From CATQHW01 sp965215345 (lineage in GTDB: Bacteria > Spirochaetota > Spirochaetia > SZUA-6 > Bin103), in NCBI GenBank assembly GCA_965215345.1, contig CBDCDL010000002.1, positions 4,030,001-4,094,000 of the forward strand: 64,000 bases of DNA. The letters are read 5' to 3'. The notes below the pieces were generated by a model. That model saw only the letters and a list, made by a program, of their open reading frames with translations, was not told where the DNA came from and ran no database searches. The position numbers and the translations under genes were made by a program. Below, in pieces: positions 44,481-59,250 of this stretch; within the stretch, counting starts at the first letter, position 1, and each line of letters begins with the position of its first letter.

Positions 44481-45287
44481 CAGGCGGCCGCGCGCTCGGG
44501 CAGGATGGTCGCCCGCTCGAACAGCGTGCGGCCGCGCTCGGAGAGCTCCTCGAACTCGCGGGCGCCCACCCAGAGCGGGCGCGTCATGAGCGGCGCGCAC
44601 CAGCGCAGCGAGTAGCAGATCACCAGCTCCGGGCGAGGGCCGTCGGAGCGGTTGGGGGTTCCGCGGTGCAGCGCGCGTGGGTCCTGCACCCACAGGGTGC
44701 CGCGTTTCATGTTGACGCGGGTGCGGTGCGGGTAAGGAGCCGCTCTCGACGATGTCGTTGTAGTCGCCTTCCAGGTCCGGGTCGGCCAGGAACTGGGTGG
44801 ACGGCAGGACCTCGAAGCTGCCGTTCTCGACGGTCGTGTCGACCAGCGGAAACTTGACGCCGAAGTGGGGCACCCGCTCCATGGCCACGTGCGGGGCCAT
44901 CAGACTGATGTCCCGGTGCCAGGCCTGGTGGATGGAGCCGGGGTAGGGGTTGTTTGAGTGCAGGCAGGTGACCAGGAAGTCGTCGGTCTCCCAGTACGCC
45001 TCCAGCAGCGCCAGCAGGGTGGGGTGCTCGGCGATCTCCGGGCAGGCCAGCCCTCCTTCCCACGGCCACTGCAAGGTGTATCGATTGGGGTGCTGCAGGC
45101 GCCCGCAGCCGACGCGGATGTCGCCCCGCTCGTCGTGGCCGAGCTCATGCTCGCGGTGGCGGACGTGCTCCAGCATCGGCAGGAACTCCGCGTGGATGCG
45201 CTCGATGGTGGGGATGGGGATGGCGTCCTCCATCACCGCGAATCCATTGATGTACAGCTCGTTGAGCAGTTGTTTGACTCGGTCCAT
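44480..45287 (-). pseudogene. Phytanoyl-CoA dioxygenase (PhyH), tandem copy B, frameshifted
   Basis: From ATG 45285-45287 (GGGAG six bases upstream) the first 185 codons match copy A (ELYINGFAVMEDAIPIPTIE, AWHRDISLMAPHVAM with H-x-D). At about 44,734 one extra base follows the codons for VESGS. The rest (MKRGTLWVQDPRALHRGTPN to ILPERAAA) lies in another frame and ends at TGA 44480-44482. Length 808 bases, not a multiple of three. Copy A shows the expected uninterrupted path. Either a recent inactivating mutation or an assembly error; without the shift the protein would be about 268 residues with a full iron site. Confidence 0.8.
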
Positions 45288-45290
45288 GGC

Positions 45291-45682
45291 TCACTCCCGC
45301 GCGGAGGGTACCACGCAGGGTCGGTCGATGCGGGCGGCGGACTCTCCGTCGGTGGCGAGAGTGTTTCCGGGGTGGGCTCGAACGGATCGATCACGGACGA
45401 TCCCGCTACGTCGCGAACTGGGCGTCAATTGTCGAGCGGCTACCCGCGGGACGGGACGACGGCGAATACCGGATCGAGGTGTCTCCCTATCTTTGGTGCG
45501 AACCCCTGTCGGACGACTGCTATTGCCATGGGAGCGAGAGAGAGATTGGACGAGGCATTTTGTTCGGACTTCGGATCGCACGAAGCCTCGCTTTGCGCCC
45601 ATCCTCGAAGCGTCAAGTAGGACCTCTGCCGTAGATTCGCTCGCTTGCCCCGGCCCCAGCGGCGCCCCCCGCTGGCGCGGCG
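45291..45682. other. Intergenic stretch without a recognisable gene
   Basis: I find no supported gene here. One rightward frame (about 45,400-45,620) reads SRYVANWASIVERLPAGRDD and so on with protein-like composition, but it has no clear start, no family resemblance and no downstream continuation. It could be a decayed coding relic. Confidence 0.3.
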
Positions 45683-45961
45683 CTACCGCCGCGGGTAATC
45701 CAACTGTCGTCGCGGGTGCTCTAAGACCCAAGAGCCGTCTGCATCCTGGGAGGCGTAGAATGCCATCTCCCTACCGTCGTCTTCGGTCGCGTAGACGAGC
45801 CCCCCAACTGCCACGCCGTACCGGTATGAACCGACGTACCGGGAGCCGCTGAGCCACGTGTAGACGCCTTCTCCGTGAGGCTCGCCGTCTCTGAATTCCC
45901 CTTCATACTCCAGTCCCCACCGCTCCCGGAGCAGCGCGCACGCCTCCCGGAGACCGTTCAT
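45683..45961 (-). CDS. Small MORN-repeat protein
   Basis: A 92-residue protein with one and a half MORN motifs: YEGEFRDGEPHGEGVYTW and SGSRYVGSYRYGVAVGG (the YxGxxxxGxxxGxGxxxxxxG pattern). MORN repeats form small beta-hairpin sheets and mediate membrane or protein contacts in bacteria; the precise role is unknown. ATG 45959-45961 to TAG. It lies just after the amidase gene (34 bases between) and on the same strand. Confidence 0.6.
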   Translation of the reverse strand: MNGLREACALLRERWGLEYEGEFRDGEPHGEGVYTWLSGSRYVGSYRYGVAVGGLVYATEDDGREMAFYASQDADGSWVLEHPRRQLDYPRR

Positions 45962-45994
45962 CGATCCATCGCAGCGGCCCCGGAGCGGTTCCTG

Positions 45995-47464
45995 TCAACG
46001 ACCCTCCGCCGGGTTGTCGATGCCGGCGGGACGGGTGCCAGCCCAGGGGCGGGCGGCCTCGAACGCGGCGGAGGCGGCCAGCACCGTCATCTCGTCCTCC
46101 ATGGCCCCCGCGATCTGCAGGCCGATCGGCATTCCGTCCGCGTCGAAGCCGCACGGCACCGTGGCGGCGGGGTTGCCGGACAGGTTGAACAGGTAGGTGA
46201 ACGGCGTGAAGCCGAAGCGGTCGTGCACGACCGGCTCGCCGCCGACCGTGTGCGGATACTCGCCGATCGGAAACGCCGTGGTGGCGGTGGCGGGCGTCAA
46301 CAGCAGGTCGTGCGCGGCGAAGAAGCGCGTGGCGTACGCCTTGTACCGGCCGATCTTGTTCATGCAGGCGAGGTAGTCGGTCGCCTGCGCGCGCCGTCCC
46401 CGCTCCAGGTCCTCCGTGAAATAGCCCGTGAGTTGCGCGGTCCGTTCCGGATCGTGGAGTTGCACGCTCCACCGCGCGTACGCCCTGATGCAGAACATGT
46501 CCATGAAGGTGCGGAAGATCGCCTCGTGCCCGTCCGGGGCGTACTCGACCTCCTCGACCCGGGCGCCGAGCTCCTCGAAGATGCGCGCGGCGGCGGCCAC
46601 CGCCTGCCGGACCTCGGGATCGCAGCCGGCGCCGCCCAGGCCGCTGGTGTCGAGCCCGATGCGCAGTCCGGCCACGCCGCGCGGCAACGCCTCCGTGAAG
46701 TCCGGCGGCTCGTCCGGCAGGGTGCCGAACTCGGCGTCGTCGGCCGGCCCGGCCAGCACGTTCAGGAAGATTGCCGCATCCCGCACGTCCCAGGTCATGG
46801 GCCCGACCGAGGAGTTGTTGAAGATGCTGCAGGAGTGCTCGTCCACGTGCTTGCGCGGCACGCGCCCCTGGGTGGCCTTGATGCCGTAGATGCCGGACAG
46901 CGAGCCGGGGATGCGAATCGAGCCGCCGCCGTCCGAGCCCTGCGCGATCGCGGTGATGCCGGCGGCCACCGAGACCGCCGCTCCGCCACTGGAGCCTCCC
47001 GGCGTGCGTGCCGGGTCCCACGGGTTGCGAGCCGGCCCGGACACCCGGTTCTCGGTGGTGCCGTTGTGGCCGTGCTCGGGGGTGTTGGTCTTGCCGACGA
47101 CGATGCCGCCGGCCGCGCGCACCCGGTCGGTGCACATCGCGTTCGACGTTGCGATCCCGTCGTCGACGAGCGACCCCTGGGAGAGCCGGAAGCCGTCGAC
47201 CGCTTCCAGGTCCTTGATCGGCACCGGGATGCCGTGCAGGGCACCCAGTTCACGACCGTCCATGACCGCCTGCTCGGCGGCATGCGCCTCGCCCATGGCG
47301 TGGTCGGCCATGACCGTCACGAAACCGCCGAGCGACCCGTCGAGCCGTTCGATGCGGTCGAGCGTGAACTGCATCAGTTCGACCGGGGACAATCGGCGCG
47401 TGCCGATCAGGTCGCGCAGGGCGTGCGCGGGGGCGTAGGCGAGATCAGGGCTGGACGCTGGCAT
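45995..47464 (-). CDS. Amidase signature family protein
   Basis: A 489-residue amidase. The Ser-cisSer-Lys triad is visible: Lys in GIPVPIKDLEAVDG, the cis-Ser and nucleophile Ser in RTPGGSSGGAAVSVAAG and AQGSDGGGSIRIPGSLSG. It hydrolyses amides; the family includes GatA, acetamidases and aryl-acylamidases. No GatB/C neighbours are seen, and length and C-terminus (GLQIAGAMEDEMTVL) fit a stand-alone catabolic amidase. ATG 47462-47464 has GGAGG ten bases upstream; the open frame to 47,533 is not needed. It is divergent from gltB. Confidence 0.88.
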   Translation of the reverse strand: MPASSPDLAYAPAHALRDLIGTRRLSPVELMQFTLDRIERLDGSLGGFVTVMADHAMGEAHAAEQAVMDGRELGALHGIPVPIKDLEAVDGFRLSQGSLVDDGIATSNAMCTDRVRAAGGIVVGKTNTPEHGHNGTTENRVSGPARNPWDPARTPGGSSGGAAVSVAAGITAIAQGSDGGGSIRIPGSLSGIYGIKATQGRVPRKHVDEHSCSIFNNSSVGPMTWDVRDAAIFLNVLAGPADDAEFGTLPDEPPDFTEALPRGVAGLRIGLDTSGLGGAGCDPEVRQAVAAAARIFEELGARVEEVEYAPDGHEAIFRTFMDMFCIRAYARWSVQLHDPERTAQLTGYFTEDLERGRRAQATDYLACMNKIGRYKAYATRFFAAHDLLLTPATATTAFPIGEYPHTVGGEPVVHDRFGFTPFTYLFNLSGNPAATVPCGFDADGMPIGLQIAGAMEDEMTVLAASAAFEAARPWAGTRPAGIDNPAEGR

Positions 47465-47536
47465 GGGACATGGACCTCCGAATCGCGGGTTGATGGGTCG
47501 GCTGTGTCGACGGGGTTTCCCGGACGCCGCCATTAT

Positions 47537-47596
47537 GCGTTATCATGCACCATGGTAGGACTTACCCGCGGAGCGTCACCCGTCCTGCCATAACGC
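47537..47596 (+). promoter_or_regulatory. Structured leader upstream of gltB
   Basis: GCGTTAT (47,537-47,543) and ATAACGC (47,590-47,596) flank GGTAGGAC (about 47,553) and GTCCTGCC, giving a two-part stem with one bulge and a 20-base apical loop. It lies 38 bases before the gltB start and 73 bases from the amidase start. It could be an operator or a leader RNA; I recognise no known riboswitch. Confidence 0.3.
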
Positions 47597-47634
47597 GCTC
47601 CGAAAAGGTTGTAGCAGTCCGTCGAAATCGAGCC

Positions 47635-52351
<4,717 letters not shown>

Positions 52352-52378
52352 CCGCGCCAGCCGCGGTCGCACGGAGCC

Positions 52379-53839
<1,461 letters not shown>

Positions 53840-54293
53840 CTTGGTTTTGCTATTGCAATGTCCACAATCCGCCAATCTTCTCCGGCTCGCAGAGCGAACA
53901 ACAGCCGGTCGGTTCCGTGCCATCGTATTCCGGGAATTGTTTCTCATCTGATAGCCGGCACTGACCGCTCAGGCTCAGGCTCGGGTGGTCGCCTGCGATC
54001 ATCATCCGTCGCTGCTGCCCGCTCAGCGCCCGAGCCCGCGTGACAAATCGCGCTCCACGGTCAACTCGCCGATCTTCGCGTGCAGGTTGAACTGACGCCG
54101 TTTCGTCGCCATCTCGTTGGCCCTCCTCTGGCCAGGATTACACCTGTCCAGGTTTCGGGACCACCTCACGCACCGGCCAAGTCCGCTTCTCTCGACACGG
54201 CACCTGCTCAACACCTGTGCGGTACTGGTCATATCCGGCCACCGAGGATACGGGTTGCAATATGGCTACGTTGTCGCCACATTGAGTCTCAAA
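53840..54293. other. Intergenic stretch with an insertion-sequence relic
   Basis: Between gltD and the DUF4143 gene I see no intact gene. The only recognisable part is the IS3-type remnant at 54,023-54,113 on the reverse strand. The rest, about 180 bases on each side, has no supported reading frame, hairpin or promoter. Confidence 0.5.
54023..54113 (-). mobile_element. Remnant of an IS3-type OrfA
   Basis: On the reverse strand the codons read MATKRRQFNLHAKIGELTVE followed by RDLSRGLGR and TGA. (Y/H)AKIGELTVERDFL is the conserved end of IS3-family OrfA proteins; here the Phe before Leu is lost. Only about 30 residues remain and no inverted repeats are visible, so it is a small relic. Confidence 0.45.
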
Positions 54294-55469
54294 ATGGCGT
54301 TCGTAGGTAGATTTTTCGACCCTCCCGCACAGAGCTACTACCTGTTCGGCCCGCGCGGAACCGGCAAGTCGGCCTGGACGCAACGTCATTACCGGGACAG
54401 CGTACGCATCGACCTGCTCCATCCGGCCACCTTGCAGCGCTACCGCGCGCGCCCCGAGCGCCTCTTCGATCTGGTGCGCGCTCAGCCCGACGGGCAGGTG
54501 ATCGTCATCGACGAGGTCCAGCGAGTCCCGGATCTGCTCAGTGCCGTCCACGCCCTCATTGAAGAGCAGCGCGGCTGGCGGTTCGTGCTGACCGGATCCA
54601 GCGCGCGCAAGCTCAGGCGCAGCGGCGTCGATCTCATGGCCGGCCGGGCCGTCGTGCGGACCATGCATCCCTTCATGGCCGAGGAGTTGGGAGACTCGTT
54701 CGATCTGCGGGCGGCGCTGCAGTGCGGCATGCTGCCGCTCGTGCTCGGCGCCGACGATCCTGCCGACACGTTGCAGAGCTACGTCGCCGTCTACGTGCGC
54801 GAAGAGGTGCAGATGGAGGGGCTGGTGCGCGATCTGGACGGGTTCTCCCGGTTCCTGGAGGCAGTCTCCTTCTCGCACGCTCAGATCCTGAACGTCAGCA
54901 ACATCTCCCGCGACAGCGAGGTGAGCCGCAAGACCGCGGAGGGCTACCTGGGCGTTCTGGAGGACTTGCTGCTGAGCTTTCGCGTGCCGGTGTTCCGGAA
55001 GCGTGCCGCGCGCGCCACGGTCACGCACGACAAGCTTTACCTGTTCGACTCTGGGGTGTTCCGCTCGCTGCGTCCGTCCGGACCGCTCGATCGGCTCGAG
55101 GAGATCGAGGGAGCGGCGCTGGAAGGGCTGGTGGCCCAGCACCTGCGGGCGTGGCTCGCCTACCGCGGTGGTGGCGACCGCCTGTTCTACTGGCGCACGC
55201 GGGCCGGAGCCGAGGTGGATTTCGTCCTCTATGGACCGACGCAATTCACAGCCATCGAGGTCAAGCACAGCGCCACAGTGCGGAGCTCGGACCTGCGCTC
55301 GCTGCGCTCGTTCCACGACGACTACCCGGAGGCGGACCGACTGCTGCTTTACCTGGGTGATGAGGAACTGTCCATCGACGGCGTCCTGTGCCTGCCGTGC
55401 GACCGCTTCCTTCGCCGGCTGCATCCGCGAGACGCGCTGTCATCGGGCGACTACACTCGCCCCCGATGA
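54294..55469 (+). CDS. DUF4143 AAA ATPase
   Basis: A 391-residue protein with an N-terminal AAA_14 domain, YYLFGPRGTGKSAWTQRHY (Walker A) and VIVIDEVQRVPDLLSAVHAL (Walker B), VLTGSSARKLRR (sensor 1), then a winged-helix part and the C-terminal DUF4143 nuclease-like fold with FYWRTRAGAEVDFVLY and AIEVKHSATV (D, E-x-K). These ATPases are widespread and often carried in variable genome regions; their function is unknown. The frame opens at 54117; ATG 54294 (MAFVGRFFDPP) matches the family start. Its stop overlaps the start of the next PhyH gene (ATGA). Confidence 0.8.
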   Translation: MAFVGRFFDPPAQSYYLFGPRGTGKSAWTQRHYRDSVRIDLLHPATLQRYRARPERLFDLVRAQPDGQVIVIDEVQRVPDLLSAVHALIEEQRGWRFVLTGSSARKLRRSGVDLMAGRAVVRTMHPFMAEELGDSFDLRAALQCGMLPLVLGADDPADTLQSYVAVYVREEVQMEGLVRDLDGFSRFLEAVSFSHAQILNVSNISRDSEVSRKTAEGYLGVLEDLLLSFRVPVFRKRAARATVTHDKLYLFDSGVFRSLRPSGPLDRLEEIEGAALEGLVAQHLRAWLAYRGGGDRLFYWRTRAGAEVDFVLYGPTQFTAIEVKHSATVRSSDLRSLRSFHDDYPEADRLLLYLGDEELSIDGVLCLPCDRFLRRLHPRDALSSGDYTRPR

Positions 55470-56272
55470 GATTCAGCGTCCAGCAGATCGAGCGCTTCCG
55501 CCGCGACGGCTACCTTGTGGCGCCGGGATTCTACGGCACGAACGAAGTCGCCGCGCTGCAGGCCGAGGTGGATCGCTTCAAGCGCGAGGGGCTGGTGCGC
55601 AACGTGGCCACCGACGGGGATGGCACGACCCACTCGACCACCAAGGCCAACCTCCAGCTTATCCCGCTGTTCGACAAGAGCGACTTGGTCCGGGCGCTGC
55701 CGTTCGACGCGAAGGTGGTGGAGGCCGTGGGCCAACTGATCGGCGACCCATTCCTGCTGCACCTGGACCAGATGTTCCTCAAGCCGGCCCGGCACGGCGT
55801 CGGCACCGCGTGGCACCAGGACAACGCGTACTTCAAGATCGCCGATCCCCTGCGCGGCACGGCGATGTGGATCGCCATCCACGACGCCACCCTCGCCAAC
55901 GGCACCCTGCACCTGATCCCCGGCAGCCACCGCGAACGCTACGAGCACCGCCGCGACCCGGACTCCGACCATCACATCCGCGCTTGGCCGCCCGAGGAGC
56001 GAGCCGCGCCGATCGAGCTTGCAGCCGGCGGCGTCGCCTTCTTCTGCTACGGCACCGCCCATTGCACGCGCGCCAATACCACCGACCGCGAACGGGCCGG
56101 CATGGCGTTCCACTTCCTGCACACCGACTACGCGGCCCCGGACTTGGTAGAGGGCGACCGCCGCACCCGCCCCTGCGTGACCGGCCCCCGCGCCACCGGC
56201 GGCCGCGCGGAGTACGGGGTCGAGGTCGCCGGCACGTGGGAGCGGGAAGTGCGGCACGCTCTGGCCATGTGA
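55466..56272 (+). CDS. Phytanoyl-CoA dioxygenase (PhyH) family protein
   Basis: A 268-residue PhyH protein. GVGTAWHQDNAYFKIADP has the H-x-D iron ligands; GTAHCTRANTTDRERAGMAF has the distal His and the Arg. The lead helix VQQIERFRRDGYLVAPGFYG is typical. ATG 55466 overlaps the DUF4143 stop by four bases. The 3' 270 bases are repeated, with indels, at 58,178-58,450. Substrate unknown. Confidence 0.85.
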   Translation: MRFSVQQIERFRRDGYLVAPGFYGTNEVAALQAEVDRFKREGLVRNVATDGDGTTHSTTKANLQLIPLFDKSDLVRALPFDAKVVEAVGQLIGDPFLLHLDQMFLKPARHGVGTAWHQDNAYFKIADPLRGTAMWIAIHDATLANGTLHLIPGSHRERYEHRRDPDSDHHIRAWPPEERAAPIELAAGGVAFFCYGTAHCTRANTTDRERAGMAFHFLHTDYAAPDLVEGDRRTRPCVTGPRATGGRAEYGVEVAGTWEREVRHALAM

Positions 56273-56616
56273 GCGGAGTCGGGCATGGCGGCGGCACTCG
56301 GTGACGAGCAGGTGTTGAATCCCGGATAGCTTCGTCCATGGAATTCCCGGATTGTTTCGACGGCAGGAGGCTCGCGGGTTGTCGGGTAGTACCGTCGTGG
56401 CGAAAGACTGCGGGAAGCGGCGTGGGCCGATTGTCAGCGTACCATGGCCGGCAACAGTCCCTTTGTGTAGCCCGCTTGGGGAGGCCCATGGTGCCAACTG
56501 GACGGGACTGTGGTGGCAGTGGAGTGACGAGCGTTGCCCGGCGACGTAGCCGTCCCGCTCTTTCAGGAAGCTGTCCGTGCGCTACAGTATGCCCGGCTGA
56601 CATAAGGAGGTAGCCC
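56273..56616. other. Intergenic stretch before the tryptophan synthase gene
   Basis: Two things are seen. Reverse-strand codons at 56,301-56,360 read NNPGIPWTKLSGIQHLLVTE, close to the catalytic segment of DUF86/HepT proteins (NPGIPWEKIIAMRNRLVHAY at 58,6xx), so it is a tiny HepT relic. TACAGT at 56,583-56,588 with TTTCAG 16 bases before is a weak promoter candidate for the next gene. Nothing else is recognisable. Confidence 0.4.
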
Positions 56617-57978
56617 ATGGAGACGATCCGGTTCGATCTGGCGCAGTCGGAGATTCCGACCTCCTGGTACAACATCCAGGCCGACCTGCCGGAGCCGCTG
56701 CCGCCGGTGATCCATCCGGGCCGCATGGACCCGATCGGTCCCGACGACTTGGCGCCGCTGTTCGCGATGGAGCTGATCAAGCAGGAGGTGAGCCAGGAGC
56801 GGGAGATCCCGATTCCGGAGCCGGTGCGCGAGATCTACCGCCTGTGGCGCCCGACTCCGCTGTTCCGGGCGCGGCGGCTCGAGCGGGAGCTCGATACGCC
56901 CGCCCAACTCTACTACAAGTACGAGGGCGTCTCGCCCGTGGGCTCGCACAAACCCAACACGGCGGTGGCGCAGGCCTTCTACAACCGCGAGGAAGGGGTG
57001 ACGCAGCTCACCACCGAGACCGGAGCGGGGCAGTGGGGCAGCGCGCTGGCAATGGCCGGCGCCTTCCTCGGCGTGGACTGCGAGGTCTACATGGTCCGCG
57101 TCTCCTACGACGGCAAGCCCTACCGGCGCTCGATGATGGAGGCGTACGGCGCCAGCGTCACCGCCAGTCCGTCGAGCGCGACCAACGCCGGCCGGCAGGT
57201 GCTGGAGTCACAGCCCGATTCGCCCGGCTCGCTGGGCATCGCCATCTCGGAGGCGGTGGAAGCCGCCGCCGCCAGCGGCGGCAGCAAGAAGTACTGCCTG
57301 GGCTCGGTGCTCAACCACGTGCTCATGCACCAGACCGTGATCGGCCGCGAGGCGCAGGCGCAGTTCGAGCGCGCCGGCGTCTACCCGGACGTCATGGTGG
57401 GCTGCACGGGCGGCGGCTCCTCCTTCGGGGGATTCATCTTCCCGTTCGTGCCGGACAAGCTCAACGGGCAGCGCGCCACGCGTTTCGTGGCGGTCGAGCC
57501 CACGGCTGCGCCCAGCCTGACCGGAGGCCAGTACCGCTACGACTTCGGGGACTCGGCGGCCACCACGCCGCTGATCAAGATGTACACCCTCGGCCACTCG
57601 TTCGTGCCGGCGCCCATCCACGCCGGCGGCCTGCGCTACCACGGCATGGCGCCGCTGATCTGCCACCTGCACGACCTGGGCGTGATCGAGGCGCAGGCCG
57701 TGCCGCAGGTGCCGGTGTTCGAGGCGGCGCAACTGTTCGCGCGCACCGAGGGGATCGTGCCGGCGCCGGAGCCCGCGCACGCGGTGCGCGTCGCCATCGA
57801 CGAAGCCTTGCGCTGCAAGGAGTCAGGCGAGTCGAAGGTGATCGCCATCAACCTGTGCGGCCACGGCCACTTCGACATGCAGGCCTACCGCTCGTTCCTG
57901 GACGGCCAGCTCGTCAACTACGAGTACCCGCAGGAGCGCATCGACGAGGCTCTGGCCGAGCTGCCCGCAGTCGGCTGA
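56617..57978 (+). CDS. TrpB2-type tryptophan synthase beta subunit
   Basis: A 453-residue PLP enzyme of the TrpB2 branch. The PLP Lys is in GVSPVGSHKPNTAVAQAF; TETGAGQWGSALAMA and the phosphate-binding GCTGGGSSFGGFIFPF follow; RPTPLFRARRLER and GHGHFDMQAY are TrpB2 marks. It normally makes Trp from indole and Ser, without tight binding to TrpA; some TrpB2 proteins act on other amino acids, such as phosphoserine. AAGGAGG stands six bases before ATG 56617, the best Shine-Dalgarno of the window. No other trp genes are nearby, in keeping with TrpB2 as an orphan salvage enzyme. Confidence 0.88.
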   Translation: METIRFDLAQSEIPTSWYNIQADLPEPLPPVIHPGRMDPIGPDDLAPLFAMELIKQEVSQEREIPIPEPVREIYRLWRPTPLFRARRLERELDTPAQLYYKYEGVSPVGSHKPNTAVAQAFYNREEGVTQLTTETGAGQWGSALAMAGAFLGVDCEVYMVRVSYDGKPYRRSMMEAYGASVTASPSSATNAGRQVLESQPDSPGSLGIAISEAVEAAAASGGSKKYCLGSVLNHVLMHQTVIGREAQAQFERAGVYPDVMVGCTGGGSSFGGFIFPFVPDKLNGQRATRFVAVEPTAAPSLTGGQYRYDFGDSAATTPLIKMYTLGHSFVPAPIHAGGLRYHGMAPLICHLHDLGVIEAQAVPQVPVFEAAQLFARTEGIVPAPEPAHAVRVAIDEALRCKESGESKVIAINLCGHGHFDMQAYRSFLDGQLVNYEYPQERIDEALAELPAVG

Positions 57979-57996
57979 GCGGGGTTGGGCGCCGCC

Positions 57997-58535
57997 TCAG
58001 AGGCCGGCCTGACGGGCGGCGGCTTCGGTGTGGCGGCGGAACTCGTCGAATGAGCAGTTGCCGTATGACTGCGGGCAGGCGAAGGTCTGTTCAGACCGCA
58101 GGAGTTGTGCGCGCGGCTCGTTGAGCCGCAGGTCGCGGGTGATGAACTGTCCCCAGGTGCCCAGCCCGGCCTTGCTCTCAGGAGCGGGCCGTGCCGATCG
58201 AGCTTGCGGCCGGCGGCGTCGCCTTCTTCTGCTTACGGCACCGCGCACTGCACGCGCGCCAACACCACCGAACGCGAACGGGCCGGCATGGCCTTCCACT
58301 CCTGCACGCCGACTACGCCGCCCCTGACCTTGTGGAGGGCGACCGCCGCACCCGGCCTTTCGTGACCGGCCCGCGTGCCACCGGCGGCCGCGCGAAGTAC
58401 GGGGTCGAGGTCGCGGGCACCTGGGAACGGGAAGTACGGCACGCTCTGGCCGTCGATCATCGCCGGCCAGCCGAAGTCGTAGTGCGCGCCCATCGTGATC
58501 ACGTCGTCGCGGCACGCGGTGAAGCCATCATCCAT
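57997..58535 (-). pseudogene. Unknown gene interrupted by a PhyH fragment
   Basis: ATG 58533-58535, with GGAGG six bases upstream, starts MDDGFTACRDDVITMGAHYD and FGWPAMID (28 residues). The end of the same strand, LGTWGQFITRDLRLNEPRAQ, then ACPQSYGNCSFDEFRRHTE, to TGA 57997-57999, also looks like real protein. The middle, about 58,178-58,450, is a reversed copy of the end of a PhyH gene. I do not recognise the family. The two ends could be the halves of one gene split by the insertion, or unrelated pieces. Start position overlaps the hepT stop, so an operon mntA-hepT-this gene is possible. Confidence 0.4.
58178..58450 (+). pseudogene. Duplicated 3' fragment of a PhyH gene
   Basis: About 270 bases match the 3' third of the PhyH gene at 55,466-56,272, from the codons for PIELAAGGVAFFC to GTWEREVRHALA. 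There is one extra base near 58,237 and one lost near 58,304, so frames switch twice; the stop codon is missing. It has no start and cannot make a functional enzyme. Confidence 0.85.
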
Positions 58536-58870
58536 CGCTTACCTCCGGGACGACTCTCTCAAGCGTCTCGATGAGCGGCGGCAGGTCCTTCTGGACCGTT
58601 TGCCAGACGATGTCCAGGTTGATGCTGAAGTAAGCGTGAACGAGTCGATTCCGCATCGCGATGATCTTCTCCCATGGAATGCCTGGATTAAGAGCTCGAG
58701 TCGTCGCCAATCTGAGCCGCAGCCTCGCCCAGGATTTCGATGTCCTTGACCAACGCCAAGACCAACTGACGATCGGTTTCGAGATCGCTGCGGACTCGGC
58801 TACATGCGAACGAAGCTGCCTCGCGAGCGGCTTCAAGCATGTGACGCAAGCGAATCCCATCCTTGGACAT
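58528..58870 (-). pseudogene. HepT-like (DUF86) HEPN toxin, frameshifted
   Basis: From ATG 58868-58870 the codons give MSKDGIRLRHMLEAAREAAS and KDIEILGEAAAQIGD, the usual DUF86 start, then stop early. In the next frame the protein goes on with RALNPGIPWEKIIAMRNRLV, HAY, ending PEVSDG at TGA 58528-58530. RNRLVHAY holds the R-x4-H-x-Y RNase motif of HEPN toxins. 343 bases, one more than a multiple of three; the extra base is near 58,705. The gene overlaps mntA by 38 bases. HepT RNases are silenced by AMPylation of the motif Tyr by MntA. The break may be real inactivation or a sequence error. Confidence 0.7.
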
Positions 58871-59162
58871 AGAGCACTTCCGCCCCGGCGAGAACCTCCT
58901 GCCTGAAGTAGGGGCTTAGATCCTCGCGCGTCCGCAGATCCACCCTTCTTCCTCTGAACAACTTGGACAACTCCAACTCGATTCCCGCGAGTCCCAGTAG
59001 TCCCGGGATGCGATCTGCGTCGAACTCGACGAGCACGTCAATGTCGCTATCCGATCGAAAATCATCCCGTAGCGCTGAACCAAAGATCGCCAGCCGTCGG
59101 ATTCCATTTGCTTCACAGAAAGACGAAAGTCGAGCCCTTCCAACCAATACTTGTGCGTTCAT
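58833..59162 (-). CDS. MntA-like nucleotidyltransferase antitoxin
   Basis: A 109-residue minimal nucleotidyltransferase. RRLAIFGSALRDDFRSDSDI, then DVLVEF, is the GSx10DxD active site; the third acid is in RRVDLRTREDL. ATG 59160-59162 has GAGGAG about ten bases upstream. The family member MntA adds AMP units to the HEPN toxin HepT. Here it is followed by, and overlaps, a hepT-like gene in which one frameshift is seen, so the antitoxin may be the only working part. Confidence 0.8.
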   Translation of the reverse strand: MNAQVLVGRARLSSFCEANGIRRLAIFGSALRDDFRSDSDIDVLVEFDADRIPGLLGLAGIELELSKLFRGRRVDLRTREDLSPYFRQEVLAGAEVLYVQGWDSLASHA

Positions 59163-59250
59163 TGGTGTGCCGCGCTCCTCAGGGACACACCTGGAGGGCG
59201 GCAGGAAGTGGAAGCGCGGCCGGTAGCGGTCGTCGATCGCGGCCGGGCCA

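Noticed and set aside
43656..45287. 543-residue double-PhyH fusion protein
   Set aside because: The second third is out of frame relative to the family; removing one base gives two separate tandem genes joined as TGATG.
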